Assembly (NCBI GenBank): GCA_014843695.1 | Contig: CM026404.1 | Span: forward strand, 83,445,787-83,509,786 | DNA length: 64,000 nt | Source of the DNA: Archivesica marissinica | Lineage: Eukaryota; Mollusca; Bivalvia; Venerida; Vesicomyidae | Direction: 5' to 3' | In this document: piece after piece, positions 11,367 to 26,800 of the stretch | Layout of the letters: every line of letters starts with the position of its first letter | Numbering within the stretch: position 1 is the stretch's first letter | Position numbers and translations under genes: made by a program | The notes under the pieces: generated by a model | The model's database searches: none | What the model was told of the DNA's origin: nothing | Seen by the model: the letters and a program-made list of their open reading frames with translations, nothing else

Positions 11367-13892
11367 TGAAACAAAACTCAGATAGACCACCGAAGGGATC
11401 AGTGGATCCCATAAAACAATCGAATAAATTCTCTTCATTAGAACATGAAGACATGGAGCTGGTACCAGATCCACCTCCAAACACTAAAATGTAATCTTTT
11501 TATGTACCATTTTTTAATCTTCTCTCCGTAAATAATGGATAAGAATAATACAATAATACAATGGAACTGTCGGGGATTAAAAGCAAACTATAATGAGATT
11601 TTAATACTTATATCTCTGCTTTCACCAAATATCCTTTGTTTGCAAGAAACTTTCCTAAAATCGACTGACAATATATATTTTAAAGATTTTATCATGTTTA
11701 ATTTTATAAATAATGATTGTCAACAGGCATCTGGTGGATCATCCATTCTCATAAAAAAGACTGTTCCACATAGTAAAATAGACTTGACTACAAATTTACA
11801 GGCCATTGCTGCCAAGGTTACACTTTCAAAAACATTTACAATTTGTTCCATTTATAGACCTCCAAACTCGCCATTAAAACAAAATGATTTAGAGAATCTT
11901 GTTGAACAATTACCTCACCCTTTTATGTTAGTTGGAGATTTCAATGGACATAGTAAACTATGGGGATGTACAAATATCAATAATCAAGGAAAAATAATAG
12001 AAGACTTTATAACTGAAAATGATCTTTGTCTATTAAATGATAACAAATCGACATACCTTCATCCTGCCACAGGACATTTTTCTGCTTTAGATTTATGTAT
12101 ATGTCATCCAAACATTTTCTTAGATTTTGAATGGTCCGTACATGATGACCTACATGGAAGTGACCACTTCCCAATCGTAATCACAGAAATAAACAAATCA
12201 AAAGATGAATTTTACCCACAATGGAATCTACAAAAAGCTAATTGGGAAAAATTCCAAATTGTATGCAGAGAACATTTGATATTGGAAAAGATTGGGAACG
12301 AGGATCAAATCACCTCGTTTTCGAATTCACTTTTAAAAATTTCAACGGAATGCATTCCGAAATCCTCTACATCTTCTAAAAGAATTAGACCATGGTTTAA
12401 TGACGATTGTAAAAATGTTATAAATAAACGAAAGAATGCATTGCGTAAATTTAATAAAACTCCCACAAAAGCAAATCTCTTAAACACACAAATTACACGA
12501 GCAAAAGCTCGAAGAACTATAAAAAATGCAAAACGCACTTCATGGCAAAAATATGTATCTACTATAAACTCTAATACATCAATGAAAAGGGTTTGGAATA
12601 TGGTAGCAAATATAAATGGCAAGAGGAAAAGCTCAAAAATTGTTCATCTAAATACATCTAATAATAGAACCCATTTAACAAAAAAAGACATATCCAATGT
12701 TTTAGGTGAAAACTTTCAAAACAACTTTTCAACATCAAACTATAATGAGAAGTTTCAGAAATTTAAAACTGAGAAAGAGAAAGAAAAAATTGATTTTCAT
12801 TCTAAAAATGAAGAAAAATATAATCTACCATTCAATATGTCAGAACTCGAAACTGCTCTACAAAGAACAAAAGAAACGGCCACAGGTCCAGATCAAATCC
12901 ATTATCAAATTATAAAACATTTACCAAATAATGCAATGATAACTCTTTTAGATATTTTTAATATGACGTGGGAAAGTGAGAACTTTCCCAAAGAATGGAG
13001 TGAAGCCATAATCATTCCTATTCCCAAACCAGGAAAAGATCATACAAATCCCACAAATTATCGTCCCATCGCACTAACTAGTTGTCTATGTAAAACCATG
13101 GAGAGAATGATTAACGATAGACTTGTTTGGTTCTTGGAATCAAACAGTTTGATTACGAGTTACCAAGCGGGTTTTCGGAAAAATAAATGTACAACTGATC
13201 ATCTAGTAAGACTAGAAACTTATATTCGTAATGCCTTCATCAAAAAAGAACATTTGGTAGCAGTTTTTTTCGATTTAGAAAAGGCATATGATACAACATG
13301 GAAATATGGTATTCTCAAAGATTTACACGATTTTGGTCTGAAAGGCCACTTGCCAAATTTTATTGCCAATTTTTTATCAAATAGAAATTTTAAAGTAAGA
13401 ATTGGCTCAACGCTCTCCAATTTTTTATCAAATAGAAATTTTAAAGTAAGAATTGGCTCAACGCTCTCCGATACATACAAACAAGAGCAAGGGGTGCCTC
13501 AAGGTAGTATTTTATCCCCAACACTTTTTAATATTAAAATAAATAGCATTGTGAAATGTTTAAACGAAACAGATTGCTCCTTATATGTAGATGATTTTGT
13601 AATGTTCTACAAATCTAAAAATATGGAAACCATTGAACAAAAACTCCAACAATGTCTAAATAAACTTGAAGATTGGGCAAACAAAAATGGTTTCAAATTC
13701 TCTAAAATTAAAACTCGATGCGTACATTTCTGTCAATTGAGAGGATTACATCCAGATCCAAATTTAACAATTTACGGTTCACAAATTCCTGTAGTAGAAG
13801 AAGTAAAATTCCTAGGACTTATATTTGACAAAAAATTAACATTCATACCTCATATAAATTATCTACGGACGAAATGTCTAAAAGCTCTAAAT
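11367..13892 (+). mobile_element. LINE copy 2, 5'-truncated, cut by assembly gap
   Basis: It starts inside ORF1, at the point matching 7344 of copy 1 (constant offset 4023), directly after the TAAA tail of copy 1. It carries the last 43 codons of ORF1, the spacer and ORF2 up to the N gap. 5' truncation is typical of target-primed reverse transcription. The 3' end and any target-site duplication are hidden in the gap. Confidence 0.9.
11535..13892 (+). CDS. LINE copy 2 ORF2 (endonuclease-RT), open to the gap
   Basis: This frame is uninterrupted for 786 codons, from the same start as copy 1 ORF2 to the N gap at 13893. Endonuclease motifs (WNCRGLK, CLQETF, IYRPPNSPL, GDFNGH, GSDHFPIVI) and RT motifs (YQAGFRKNKCTTDH, FFDLEKAYD, GVPQGSILSP, YVDDFVMFYKS) look intact. 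One oddity is an in-frame 51-bp tandem duplication (13368-13418 and 13419-13469) repeating the 17 residues NFLSNRNFKVRIGSTLS between the AYD and PQGS motifs. It keeps the frame but would probably disturb the palm. The RNase H region is not visible. Lacking most of ORF1 and the 5' UTR, the copy is unlikely to be autonomous. Confidence 0.88.
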
Positions 13893-14892
13893 NNNNNNNN
13901 NNNNNNNNNNNNNNNNNNNNNNNNNNNNNNNNNNNNNNNNNNNNNNNNNNNNNNNNNNNNNNNNNNNNNNNNNNNNNNNNNNNNNNNNNNNNNNNNNNNN
14001 NNNNNNNNNNNNNNNNNNNNNNNNNNNNNNNNNNNNNNNNNNNNNNNNNNNNNNNNNNNNNNNNNNNNNNNNNNNNNNNNNNNNNNNNNNNNNNNNNNNN
14101 NNNNNNNNNNNNNNNNNNNNNNNNNNNNNNNNNNNNNNNNNNNNNNNNNNNNNNNNNNNNNNNNNNNNNNNNNNNNNNNNNNNNNNNNNNNNNNNNNNNN
14201 NNNNNNNNNNNNNNNNNNNNNNNNNNNNNNNNNNNNNNNNNNNNNNNNNNNNNNNNNNNNNNNNNNNNNNNNNNNNNNNNNNNNNNNNNNNNNNNNNNNN
14301 NNNNNNNNNNNNNNNNNNNNNNNNNNNNNNNNNNNNNNNNNNNNNNNNNNNNNNNNNNNNNNNNNNNNNNNNNNNNNNNNNNNNNNNNNNNNNNNNNNNN
14401 NNNNNNNNNNNNNNNNNNNNNNNNNNNNNNNNNNNNNNNNNNNNNNNNNNNNNNNNNNNNNNNNNNNNNNNNNNNNNNNNNNNNNNNNNNNNNNNNNNNN
14501 NNNNNNNNNNNNNNNNNNNNNNNNNNNNNNNNNNNNNNNNNNNNNNNNNNNNNNNNNNNNNNNNNNNNNNNNNNNNNNNNNNNNNNNNNNNNNNNNNNNN
14601 NNNNNNNNNNNNNNNNNNNNNNNNNNNNNNNNNNNNNNNNNNNNNNNNNNNNNNNNNNNNNNNNNNNNNNNNNNNNNNNNNNNNNNNNNNNNNNNNNNNN
14701 NNNNNNNNNNNNNNNNNNNNNNNNNNNNNNNNNNNNNNNNNNNNNNNNNNNNNNNNNNNNNNNNNNNNNNNNNNNNNNNNNNNNNNNNNNNNNNNNNNNN
14801 NNNNNNNNNNNNNNNNNNNNNNNNNNNNNNNNNNNNNNNNNNNNNNNNNNNNNNNNNNNNNNNNNNNNNNNNNNNNNNNNNNNNNNNNNNNN
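13893..14892. other. Assembly gap, exactly 1000 N
   Basis: The run is exactly 1000 N, a placeholder size rather than a measured one. The left edge is inside LINE ORF2 and the right edge is already inside the 29/33-bp minisatellite, so the gap hides the LINE 3' third and the start of the array. Frames drawn through it are meaningless. Confidence 0.99.
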
Positions 14893-17800
14893 CAAATATA
14901 CTGGAGTGCAAAGAACCTAGTAAAATATACTGGAGTGTACATAACCTAGTCAAATATACTGGAGTGTACAGAACCTAGTCAAATATACTGGAGTGTACAG
15001 AACCTAACTAGTCAAATATACTGGAGTGTACAGAATCTAACTAATCAAATATACTGGAGTGTACAGAATCTAACTAATCAAATATACTGGAGTGTACAGA
15101 ACCAAGTCAAATATACTGGAGAGTACATAATCTAACTAATCAAATATATTGGAGTGTACAGAACCTAGTCAAATATACTGGAGTGTACATAACCTAACTA
15201 ATCAATCATACTGGAGTGTACATAATCTAACTAATCAAATATACTGGAGTGTACAGAACCTAGTCAAATATACTGGAGTGTACAGAATATAACTAATCAA
15301 ATATACTGGAGTGTACATAATCTAACTAATCATATATACTGGAGTGTACAGAACCTAGTCAAATATACTGGAGTGTACAGAACCTAACTAATCAATCATA
15401 CTGGAGTGTACATAATCTAACTAATCAAATATACTGGAGTGTACAGAATCTAACTAATCATACATACTGGAGTGTACATAATCTAACTAATCAAACAACA
15501 ACAAACAACAACAAACAACAAACAACAACAAAATACTGGAGTGTACAGGATCTAACTAATCAAATATACTGGAGTGTACAGGATCTAACTAATCAAATAT
15601 ACTGGAGTGTACAGAACCTAGTCAAATATACTGGAGTGTACAGATCCTAACTAGTCAAATATGCTGGAGTGTACAGAACCTAACTAATCAAATATACTGG
15701 AGTGTACATAATCTAACTAATCAAACATACTGGAGTGTACATAAGCTAACTAATCAAATATACTGGAGTGTACAGAATATAACTAATCAAATATACTGGA
15801 GTGTACAGAATCTAACTAGTCAAATATACTGGAGTATACATAACCTAACTGGTCAAATATACTGGAGTGTACAGAATCTAACTAATCAAACATACTGGAG
15901 TGTACATAATCTAACTACTCAAATATACTGGAGTGTACAGAACCTAGTCAAATATACTGGAGTGTACAGAATCTAACTAATCAAATATACTGGAATGTAC
16001 AGAACCTAACTAGTCAAATATACTGGAATGTACAGAATCTAACTAATCAAATATACTGGAGTGTACAGAACCTAATTAATCAAATATACTGGAATGTACA
16101 TAATCTAACTAATCAAATATACTGGAGTGTACATAATCTAACTACTCAAATATACTGGAATGTAAAGAATCTAGTCAAATATACTGGAGGGTACAGAATC
16201 TAACTAATCAAACATACTGGAGTGTACAGAATCTAACTAGTCAAATATGCTGAAGTGTACAGAACCTAGTAAGATATACTGGAGTGTACAGAACCTAGTC
16301 AAATATGCTGGAGTGTACAGAACCTAGTCAAATATACTGGAGTGTACAGAACCTAACTAATCAATCTTACTGGAGTGTACATAATCTAACTAATCAAATA
16401 TACTGGAGTGTACAGTATCTAACTAATCATACATACTGGAGTGTACATAATCTAACTAATCAAACATACTGGAGTGTACATAATCTAACTAATCAAATAT
16501 GCTGGAGTGTACAGAATCTAACTAATCAAATATACTGGAGTGTACAGGATCTAACTAATCAAATATACAGGAGTGTACAGAACCTAGTCAAATATACTGG
16601 AGTGTACATAACCTAACTAATCAACTTTACTGGAGTGTACATAATCTAACTAATCAAATATACTGGAGTGTACATAACCTAGTCAAATATACTGGAGTGT
16701 ACATAACCTAACTAATCAACTATACTGGAGTATACAGAATCTAACTAATCAAATATACTGGAGTGTACATAACCTAACTAATCAACTATACTGGAGTGTA
16801 CATATTCTAACTAATCAAATATAATGTAGTTTAAAGAATCTAACTAGTCAAATATGCTGGAGTGTACAGAACCTAGTAAGATATACTGGAGTGTACATAA
16901 TCTAACTAGTCAAATGTACTGGAGTGTACAGAACCTAGTCAAATATACTGGAGAGTACATAACCTAACTAATCAAATATACTGGAGTGTACAGAACCGAA
17001 CTAATCAAATATACTGGAGTGTACAGAACCGAACTAAATAAATATACTGGAATGTACAGAGCCGATCTAATCAAATATACTGGAGTGTACAGAATCTAAC
17101 TAGACAAATATACTGGAGTGTACAGAGCCGAACTAGTCAAATATACTGGAGTGTACAGAACCGAACTAATCAAATATACTGGAATGTACAGAGCCGACAT
17201 AATCAAATATACTGGAGTGTACATAATCTAACTAGTCAAATATACTGGAGTGTGCATAATCTAACTTGTCAAATATACTGTAGTGTACAGAACCTAGTCA
17301 AATATACTGGAGTGTACAGAACCTAACTAATCAAATATAATGGAGTGTACATAACCTAACTAGTCAAATATACTGGAGTGTACAGAACCTAGTCAAACAT
17401 ACTGGAGTGTACAGAACCTAGTCAAACATACTGGAGAGTACAGAATCTAACTAGTCAAATATACTGGAGTGTACAGAATCTAACTAGTCAAAAATACTGG
17501 AGTGTACATACTAACTAGTCAAACACACTGGAGTGTACAGAATCTAACTAGTCAAATATACTGGAGTGTACAGAACCAAACTAGTCAAATATACTGGAAT
17601 GTACAGAACCTAGTCAAATATACTGGAGTGTACAGAACCTAGTCAAATATACTGGAGTGTACAGAATCTAACTAGTCAAATATACTGGAGTGTATATAAC
17701 CTAACTAGTCAAATATACTGAAGTGTACATAACCTAGTCAAATATGCTGGAGTGTACAGAACCTAGTCAAATATGATGGAGTGTACAGAACCTAGTCAAA

Positions 17801-20800
17801 TATGCTGGAGTGTACAGAACCTAACTAATCAAACATACTGGAGTGTACAGAACCTAGTCAAATATACTGGAGTATACAGAACCTAGTAAAATATACTGGA
17901 GTATACAGAACCTAGTCAATTATGCTGGAGTGTACAGAACCTAACTAATCAAACATACTGGAGTGTACATAATCTAGCTAACCAAATATACTGGAGTGTA
18001 CATAACCTAACTAATCAAATATACTGGAGTGTACAGAATCTAACTAATCAAATATACTGGAGTGTACATAATCTAACTAATCAAACATACTGGAGTGTAC
18101 AGAACCTAACTAGTCAAATATACTGGAATGTACAGAACCTAGTCAAATATACTGGAGTGTACATATTCTAACTAGTCAAACACACTGGAGTGTACAGAAT
18201 CTAACTAGACAAATATACTGGAGTGTACAGAACCAAACTAGTCAAATATACTGGAGTGTACAGAACCTAATCAAACATACTGGAGTGTACACAACCTAGT
18301 CAAATATACTGGAATGTACACAATCTAACTAATCAAATATACTGGAGTGTACAGAATCTAACTAATCAAATATACTGGAGTGTACATGATCTAACTAATC
18401 AAATATACTGGAATGTAAAGAATCTAACTAATCAAATATACTGGAGTGTACAGCATCTAACTAATCAAACATACTGGAGTGTACAGAATCTAACTAATCA
18501 AATTTACTGGAGTGTACAGAACCTAGTCAAATATACTGGAGTGTACAGAACCTAGTCAAATATACTGGAGTGTACAGAACCTAACTAATCAAATATACTG
18601 GAGTGTACAGAACCTAATCAAATATAATGGAGTGTACAGAATCTAACTAATCAAATATACTGGAGTGTACAGAATCTAACTAATCAAATATACTGGAGTG
18701 TACATAATCTAACTAATCAAACATACTGGAGTGTACATAATCTAACTAGTCAAATATACTGGAGTGTACAGAATCTAGTCAAATATACCGGAGTGTACAG
18801 GATCTAACTAATCAAATATACTGGAGTGTACAGAATCTAACTAATCAAATATACTGGAGTGTACAGAATCTAACTAGTCAAATATACTGGAGTGTACATG
18901 ATCTAACTAATCAAATATACTGGAGTGTACATAACCTAACTAATCAAATATACTGGAGTGTAAAGAATCTAACTAATCAAATAAACTGGATTGTACAGAA
19001 CCTTGTCAAATATACTGGAGTGTACAGGATCTAACTAATCAAATATACTGGAGTGTACAGAATCTAACTAATCAAATATTTGGAGTGTAAAGAATCTAAC
19101 TAGTCAAATATACTGGAGTGTACATGATCTAACTAATCAAATATACTGGAGTGTACATAACCTAACTAATCAAATATACTGGAGTGTAAAGAATCTAACT
19201 AATCAAATATACTGGATTGTACAGAACATAGTCAAATATACTGGAGTGTACATAATCTAACTAATCAAATATACTGGAGTGTACAGAACCTAGTTAAATA
19301 TACTGGAATGTACAGATCCTAACGAGTCAAATATGCTGGAGTGTACAGAACCTAGTCAAATATACTGGAGTGTACATAACCTAACTAATCAAATATAATG
19401 GAGTGTACATAATCTAACTAATCAAATATACTGGAGTGTACAGAACCTAGTCAAATATACTGGAGTGTACATAACCTAACTAGTCAAATATACTGCAGTG
19501 TACAGAACCGAACTAATCAAATATATTGGAGTGTACAGGTCCGAACTAAACAAATATACTGGAATGTACAGAGCCGATCTAATCAAATATACTGGAGTGA
19601 ACAGAATCTAACTAGACAAATATACTGGAGTGTACAGAGCCGAACTAGTCAAATATACTGGAGTGTACAGAACCGAACTAATCAAATATACTGGAATGTA
19701 CAGAATCTAACTAATCAAATATACTGGAGTGTACAGAACCTAACTAATTAAATATACTGGAGTGTAAAGAATCTAACTAATCAAATATACTGGAGTGTAC
19801 AGAACCTAGTCAAATATGCTGGAGTGTACAGAACCTAACTAGTCAAATATACTGGAGAGTACAGAACCTAGTCAAATATACTGGAGTGTACAGAATCTAA
19901 CTAATCATACATACTGGAGTGTACATAATCTAACTAATCAAATATACTGGAGTGTACATAACCTAGTCAAATATACTGGAGTGTACAGAATCTAACTAAT
20001 CAAATATACTGGAGTGTACAGAATCTAACTAATCAAATATACTGGAGTGTACAGAACCTAGTCAAATATACTGGAGTGTACAGAATCTAACTAATCAAAC
20101 ATACTGGAGTGTACATAATCTAACTAGTCAAATATACTGGAGTGTACAGAATCTAGTCAAATATACTGGAGTGTACAGGATCTAACTAATCAAATATACT
20201 GGAGTGTACAGAATCTAACTAATCAAATATACTGGAGTGTACATGATCTAACTAATCAAATATACTGGAGTGTACATAACCAACTAATCAAATATACTGG
20301 AGTGTAAAGTATCTAACTAATCAAATATACTGGAGTGTACAGACTAGTCAAATATACTGGAGTGTACATAATCTAACTAATCAAATATACTGGAGTGTAC
20401 AGAACCTACTCAAATATACTGGAGTGTACATAATCTAACTAATCAAATATACTGGAGTGTACAGAACCTAGTCAAATATACTGGAGTGTACAGATCCTAA
20501 CGAGTCAAATATGATGGAGTGTACAGAATCTAACTAATCAAATATACTGGAGTATACAGAATCTAACTAATCAAATATACTGGAGTGTACATAACCTAAC
20601 TAATCATATATACTGGAGTGTACAGAACCTAGTCAAATATACTGGAGTGTACATAATCTAACTAGTCATATATACTGGAGTGTACAGAACCTAGTCAAAT
20701 ATACTGGAGTGTACAGAATCTAACTAATCATACATAATGGAGTGTACAGAATCTAACTAATCAAATATACTGGAGTGTACAGAACCTAGTCAAATATACT

Positions 20801-23800
20801 GGAGTGTACATAATCTAACTAATCATATATACTGGAGTGTACAGAACCTAGTCAAATATACTGGAGTGTACAGAATCTAACTAATCAAATATACTGGAGT
20901 GTACAGTACCTAACTAGTCAAATATACTGGAGTGTACAGAACATAGTCAAATATACTGAGTGTACAAACAACTAGTCAAATATACTGGAGTGTAAGAACA
21001 TCAAATAACTGTGTACAGAATCTAACTAATCAAATATACTGGAGTGTACAGAATCTAACTAATCAAATATACTGGAGTGTACAGAACCTAGTCAAATATA
21101 CTGGAGTGTACATAAATTAACTAATCAAATATACTGGAGTGTACATAATCTAACTAGTCAAATATACTGGAGTGTACAGAATCTAGTCAAATATACTGGA
21201 GTGTACAGGATCTAACTAATCAAAACACAAACAAACAAAAAAACAAAAAAACAAATATACTGGAGTGTAAAGAATCTAACTAATCAAAATACTGGAGTGT
21301 ACAGAACCTAGTCAAATATACTGGAGTGTACATAATCTAACTAATCAAAATACAGGATGTACAGAACCTACTCAAATATACTGGAGTGTACAGAATCTAA
21401 CTAGTCAAATATACTGGAGTGTACAGAACCTAACAGTCAAATATGCTGGAGTGTACAGAATCTAACTAATCAAATATACTGGAGTATACAGAATCTAACT
21501 AATAAATATACTGGAGTGTACATAACCTAACTAATCAAATATACTGGAGTGTACAGAACCTAGTCAAATATACTGGAGTGTACAGAACCTAACTAGTCAA
21601 ATATACTGGAGTGTACAGAACCAACAAAAATGGAGTGTACAGAATCTAACTAATCAAATATACTGGAGTGTACAGAACCTAACTAATCAAATATACTGGA
21701 GTGTACAGAATCTAACTAATCAAATATACTGGAGTGTACATAATCTAACTAATCAAATATACTGGAGTGTACATAACCTAACTAATCAAATATACTGGAG
21801 TGTACAGAACCTAGTCAAATATACTGGAGTGTACATAATCTAACTATCAAATATACTGGAGTGTACAGAACCTAGTCAAATATACTGGAGTGTACAGAAT
21901 CTAACTAATCAAACATACTGGAGTGTACAGAATCTAACTAATCAAATATACTGGAGTGTACAGAACCTATCAAATATACTGGAGTTACAAACTAACTAAT
22001 CAATATACTGGAGTGTACAGAACCTAGTCAAATATACTGGAGTGTACAGAATCTAACTAATCAAATATACTGGAGTGTACAGAACCTAACTAGTCAAATA
22101 TACTGGAGTGTACAGAACAAAATACTGAGTGTACAAACAACTAGTCAAATATACTGGAGTGTAAAACTAGTCAAATATACTGATGTACAGAATCTAACTA
22201 ATCAAATATACTGGAGTGTACAGAATCTAACTAATCAAATATACTGGAGTGTACAGAACCTAGTCAAATATACTGGAGTGTACAGAAACTAACTAATCAA
22301 ATATACTGGAGTGTACATAATCTAACTAATCAAATATACTGGAGTGTACAGAATCTAGTCAAATATACTGGAGTGTACAGAATCTAACTAATCAAATATA
22401 CTGGAGTGTACAGAATCTAACTAGTCAAATATACTGGAGTGTACAGAACCTAGTCAAATATACTGGAGTGTACAGAACCTATCAAATATACTGGAGTGTA
22501 CAGAACCTAGTCAAATATACTGGAGTGTACAGAACCTAATCAATCATACTGGAGTGTACATAATCTAACTAATCAAATATACTGGAGTGTACAGAATCTA
22601 ACTAATCAAATATACTGGAGTGTACAGAATCTAACTAATCAAATATACTGGAGTGTACATAATCTAACTAATCAAATATACTGGAGTGTACAGAATCTAA
22701 CTAATCAAATATACTGGAGTGTACAGGATCTAACTAGTCAAATATACTGGAGTGTACAGAATCTAACTAATCAAATATACTGGAGTGTACAGAACCTAGT
22801 CAAATATACTGGAGTGTACATAACCTAACTAATCAAATATACTGGAGTGTACAAACCTAATCAAATATACTGGAGTGTACAGAACCTAGTCAAATATACT
22901 GGAGTGTACAGAACTAACTAATCAAATATACTGGAGTGTACATAATCTAACTAATCAAATATACTGGAGTGTACATAACTAACTACAAACAACAAACACC
23001 ACAAAACAACAATCTAACTAATCAAATATACTGGAGTGTACATAATCTAACTAGTCAAATATACTGGAGTGTACAGATCTAACTAATCAAATATACTGGA
23101 GTGTACAAACCTACTAATCAAAATACTGGAGTGTAAGAATCTAACTAATCAAAAACTGGATGTACAAACCTGTCAAATATACTGGAGTGTACAGGATCTA
23201 ACTAATCAAATATACTGGAGTGTACAGAATCTAACTAATCAAATATACTGGAGTGTACAGAATCTAACTAGTCAAATATACTGGAGTGTACATGATCTAA
23301 CTAATCAAATATACTGGAGTGTACATAACCTAACTAATCAAATATACTGGAGTGTAAAGAATCTAACTAATCAAATATACTGGATTGTACAGAACCTAGT
23401 CAAATATACTGGAGTGTACATAATCTAACTAATCAAATATACTGGAGTGTACAGAATCTAACTAATCAAATATACTGGAGTGTACAGAATCTAACTAGTC
23501 AAATATACTGGAGTGTACATGATCTAACTAATCAAATATACTGGAGTGTACATAACCTAACTAATCAAATATACTGGAGTGTACATAATCTAACTAATCA
23601 AATATACTGGAGTGTACAGAACCTAGTCAAATATACTGGAGTGTACATAATCTAACTAATCAAATATACTGGAGTGTACAGAACCTATCAAAATATGGAT
23701 GTACACAACTAACAAATTACGGATGTACAAACTAATCAAATATACTGGAGTGTACAGAATCTAACTATCAAATATACTGGAGTGTACAGACCTAGTCAAA

Positions 23801-26800
23801 TATACTGGAGTGTACAGAACCTAACTAATCAAATATACTGGAGTGTACAGAATCTAACTAATCAAATATACTGGAGTGTACAGAACCTAACTAATCAAAT
23901 ATACTGGAGTGTACAGAATCTAACTAATCAAATATACTGGAGTGTACAGAACCTAGTCAAATATACTGGAGTTTACATAATCTAACTAATCATATATACT
24001 GGAGTGTACAGAACCTAGTCAAATATACTGGAGTGTACAGAATCTAACTAATCAAATATACTGGAGTGTACAGTACCTAACTAGTCAAATATACTGGAGT
24101 GTACAGAACATAGTCAAATATACTGTAGTGTACATAATCTAACTAGTCAAATATACTGGAGTGTATAGAACATAGTCAAATATACTGTAATGTACAGAAT
24201 CTAACTAATCAAATATACTGGAGTGTACAGAATCTAACTAATCAAATATACTGGAGTGTACAGAACCTAGTCAAATATACTGGAGTGTACATAAATTAAC
24301 TAATCAAATATACTGGAGTGTACATAATCTAACTAGTCAAATATACTGGAGTGTACAGAATCTAGTCAAATATACTGGAGTGTACAGGATCTAACTAATC
24401 AAATATACTGGAGTGTACAGAATCTAACTAATCAAATATACTGGAGTGTACATGATCTAACTAATCAAATATACTGGAGTGTACATAAACTAACTAATCA
24501 AATATACTGGAGTGTAAAGAATCTAACTAATCAAATATACTGGAGTGTACAGAACCTAGTCAAATATACTGGAGTGTACATAATCTAACTAATCAAATAT
24601 ACAGGAATGTACAGAACCTACTCAAATATACTGGAGTGTACAGAATCTAACTAGTCAAATATACTGGAGTGTACAGAACCTAACGAGTCAAATATGCTGG
24701 AGTGTACAGAATCTAACTAATCAAATATACTGGAGTATACAGAATCTAACTAATGAAATATACTGGAGTGTACATAACCTAACTAATCAAATATACTGGA
24801 GTGTACAGAACCTAGTCAAATATACTGGAGTGTACAGAACCTAACTAGTCAAATATACTGGAGTGTACAGAACCTAATCAAATACAATGGAGTGTACAGA
24901 ATCTAACTAATCAAATATACTGGAGTGTACAGAATCTAACTAATCAAATATACTGGAGTGTACATAATCTAACTAATCAAACATACTGGAGTGTACATAA
25001 TCTAACTAGTCAAATATACTGGAGTGTACAGAATCTAGTCAAATATACCGGAGTGTACAGGATCTAACTAATCAAATATACTGGAGTGTACAGAATCTAA
25101 CTAATCAAATATACTGGAGTGTACAAAATCTAACTAGTCAAATATACTGGAGTGTACATGATCTAACTAATCAAATATACTGGAGTGTACATAACCTATC
25201 TAATCAAATATACTGGAGTGTAAAGAATCTAACTAATCAAATAAACTGGATTGTACAGAACCTTGTCAAATATACTGGAGTGTACAGGATCTAACTAATC
25301 AAATATACTGGAGTGTACAGAATCTAACTAATCAAATATACTGGAGTGTACAGAATCTAACTAGTCAAATATACTGGAGTGTACATGAACTAACTAATCA
25401 AATATACTGGAGTGTACATAACCTAACTAATCAAATATACAGGAGTGTAAAGAATCTAACTAATCAAATATACTGGATTGTACAGAACATAGTCAAATAT
25501 ACTGGAGTGTACATAATCTAACTAATCAAATATACTGGAGTGTACAGAACCTAGTTAAATATACTGGAATGTACAGATCCTAACGAGTCAAATATGCTGG
25601 AGTGTACAGAACCTAGTCAAATATACTGGAGTGTACATAACCTAACTAATCAAATATAATGGAGTGTACATAATCTAACTAATCAAATATACTGGAGTGT
25701 ACAGAACCTAGTCAAATATACTGGAGTGTACATAACCTAACTAGTCAAATATACTGCAGTGTACAGAACCGAACTAATCAAATATATTGGAGTGTACAGG
25801 TCCGAACTAAACAAATATACTGGAATGTACAGAGCCGATCTAATTAAATATACTGGAGTGAACAGAATCTAACTAGACAAATATACTGGAGTGTACAGAG
25901 CCGAACTAGTCAAATATACTGGAGTGTACAGAACCGAACTAATCAAATATACTGGAATGTACAGAATCTAACTAATCAAATATACTGGAGTGTACAGAAC
26001 CTAACTAATTAAATATACTGGAGTGTAAAGAATCTAACTAATCAAATATACTGGAGTGTACAGAACCTAGTCAAATATACTGGAGTGTACAGAACCTAAC
26101 TAGTCAAATATACTGGAGTGTACAGAACCTAGTCAAATATACTGGAGTATACAGAATCTAACTAATCATACATACTGAAGTGTACATAATCTAACTAATC
26201 AAATATACTGGAGTGTACATAACCTAGTCAAATATACTAGAGTGTACAGAATCTAACTAATCATACATACTGGAGTGTACAGAATCTAACTAATCAAATA
26301 TACTGGAGTGTACAGAACCTAGTCAAATATACTGGAGTGTACAGAAATTAACTAATCTAATATACTGGAGTGTACAGAATCTAACTAATCAAACATACTG
26401 GAGTGTACATAATCTAACTAGTCAAATATACTGGAGTGTACAGAATCTAGTCAAATATACTGGAGTGTACAGGATCTAACTAATCAAATATACTGGAGTG
26501 TACAGAATCTAACTAATCAAATATACTGGAGTGTACATGATCTAACTAATCAAATATACTGGAGTGTACATAACCTAACTAATCAAATATACTGGAGTGT
26601 AAAGAATCTAATTAATCAAATATACTGGAGTGTACAGATCCTAGTCAAATATACTGGAGTGTACATAATCTAACTAATCAAATATACAGGAGTGTACAGA
26701 ACCTACTCAAATATACTGGAGTGTACATAATCTAACTAATCAAATATACTGGAGTGTACAGAACCTAGTCAAATATACTGGAGTGTACAGATCCTAACGA

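Noticed and set aside
13843..14978. Frames running through the N gap
   Set aside because: The residues are unknown over 1000 placeholder bases, so they carry no information.
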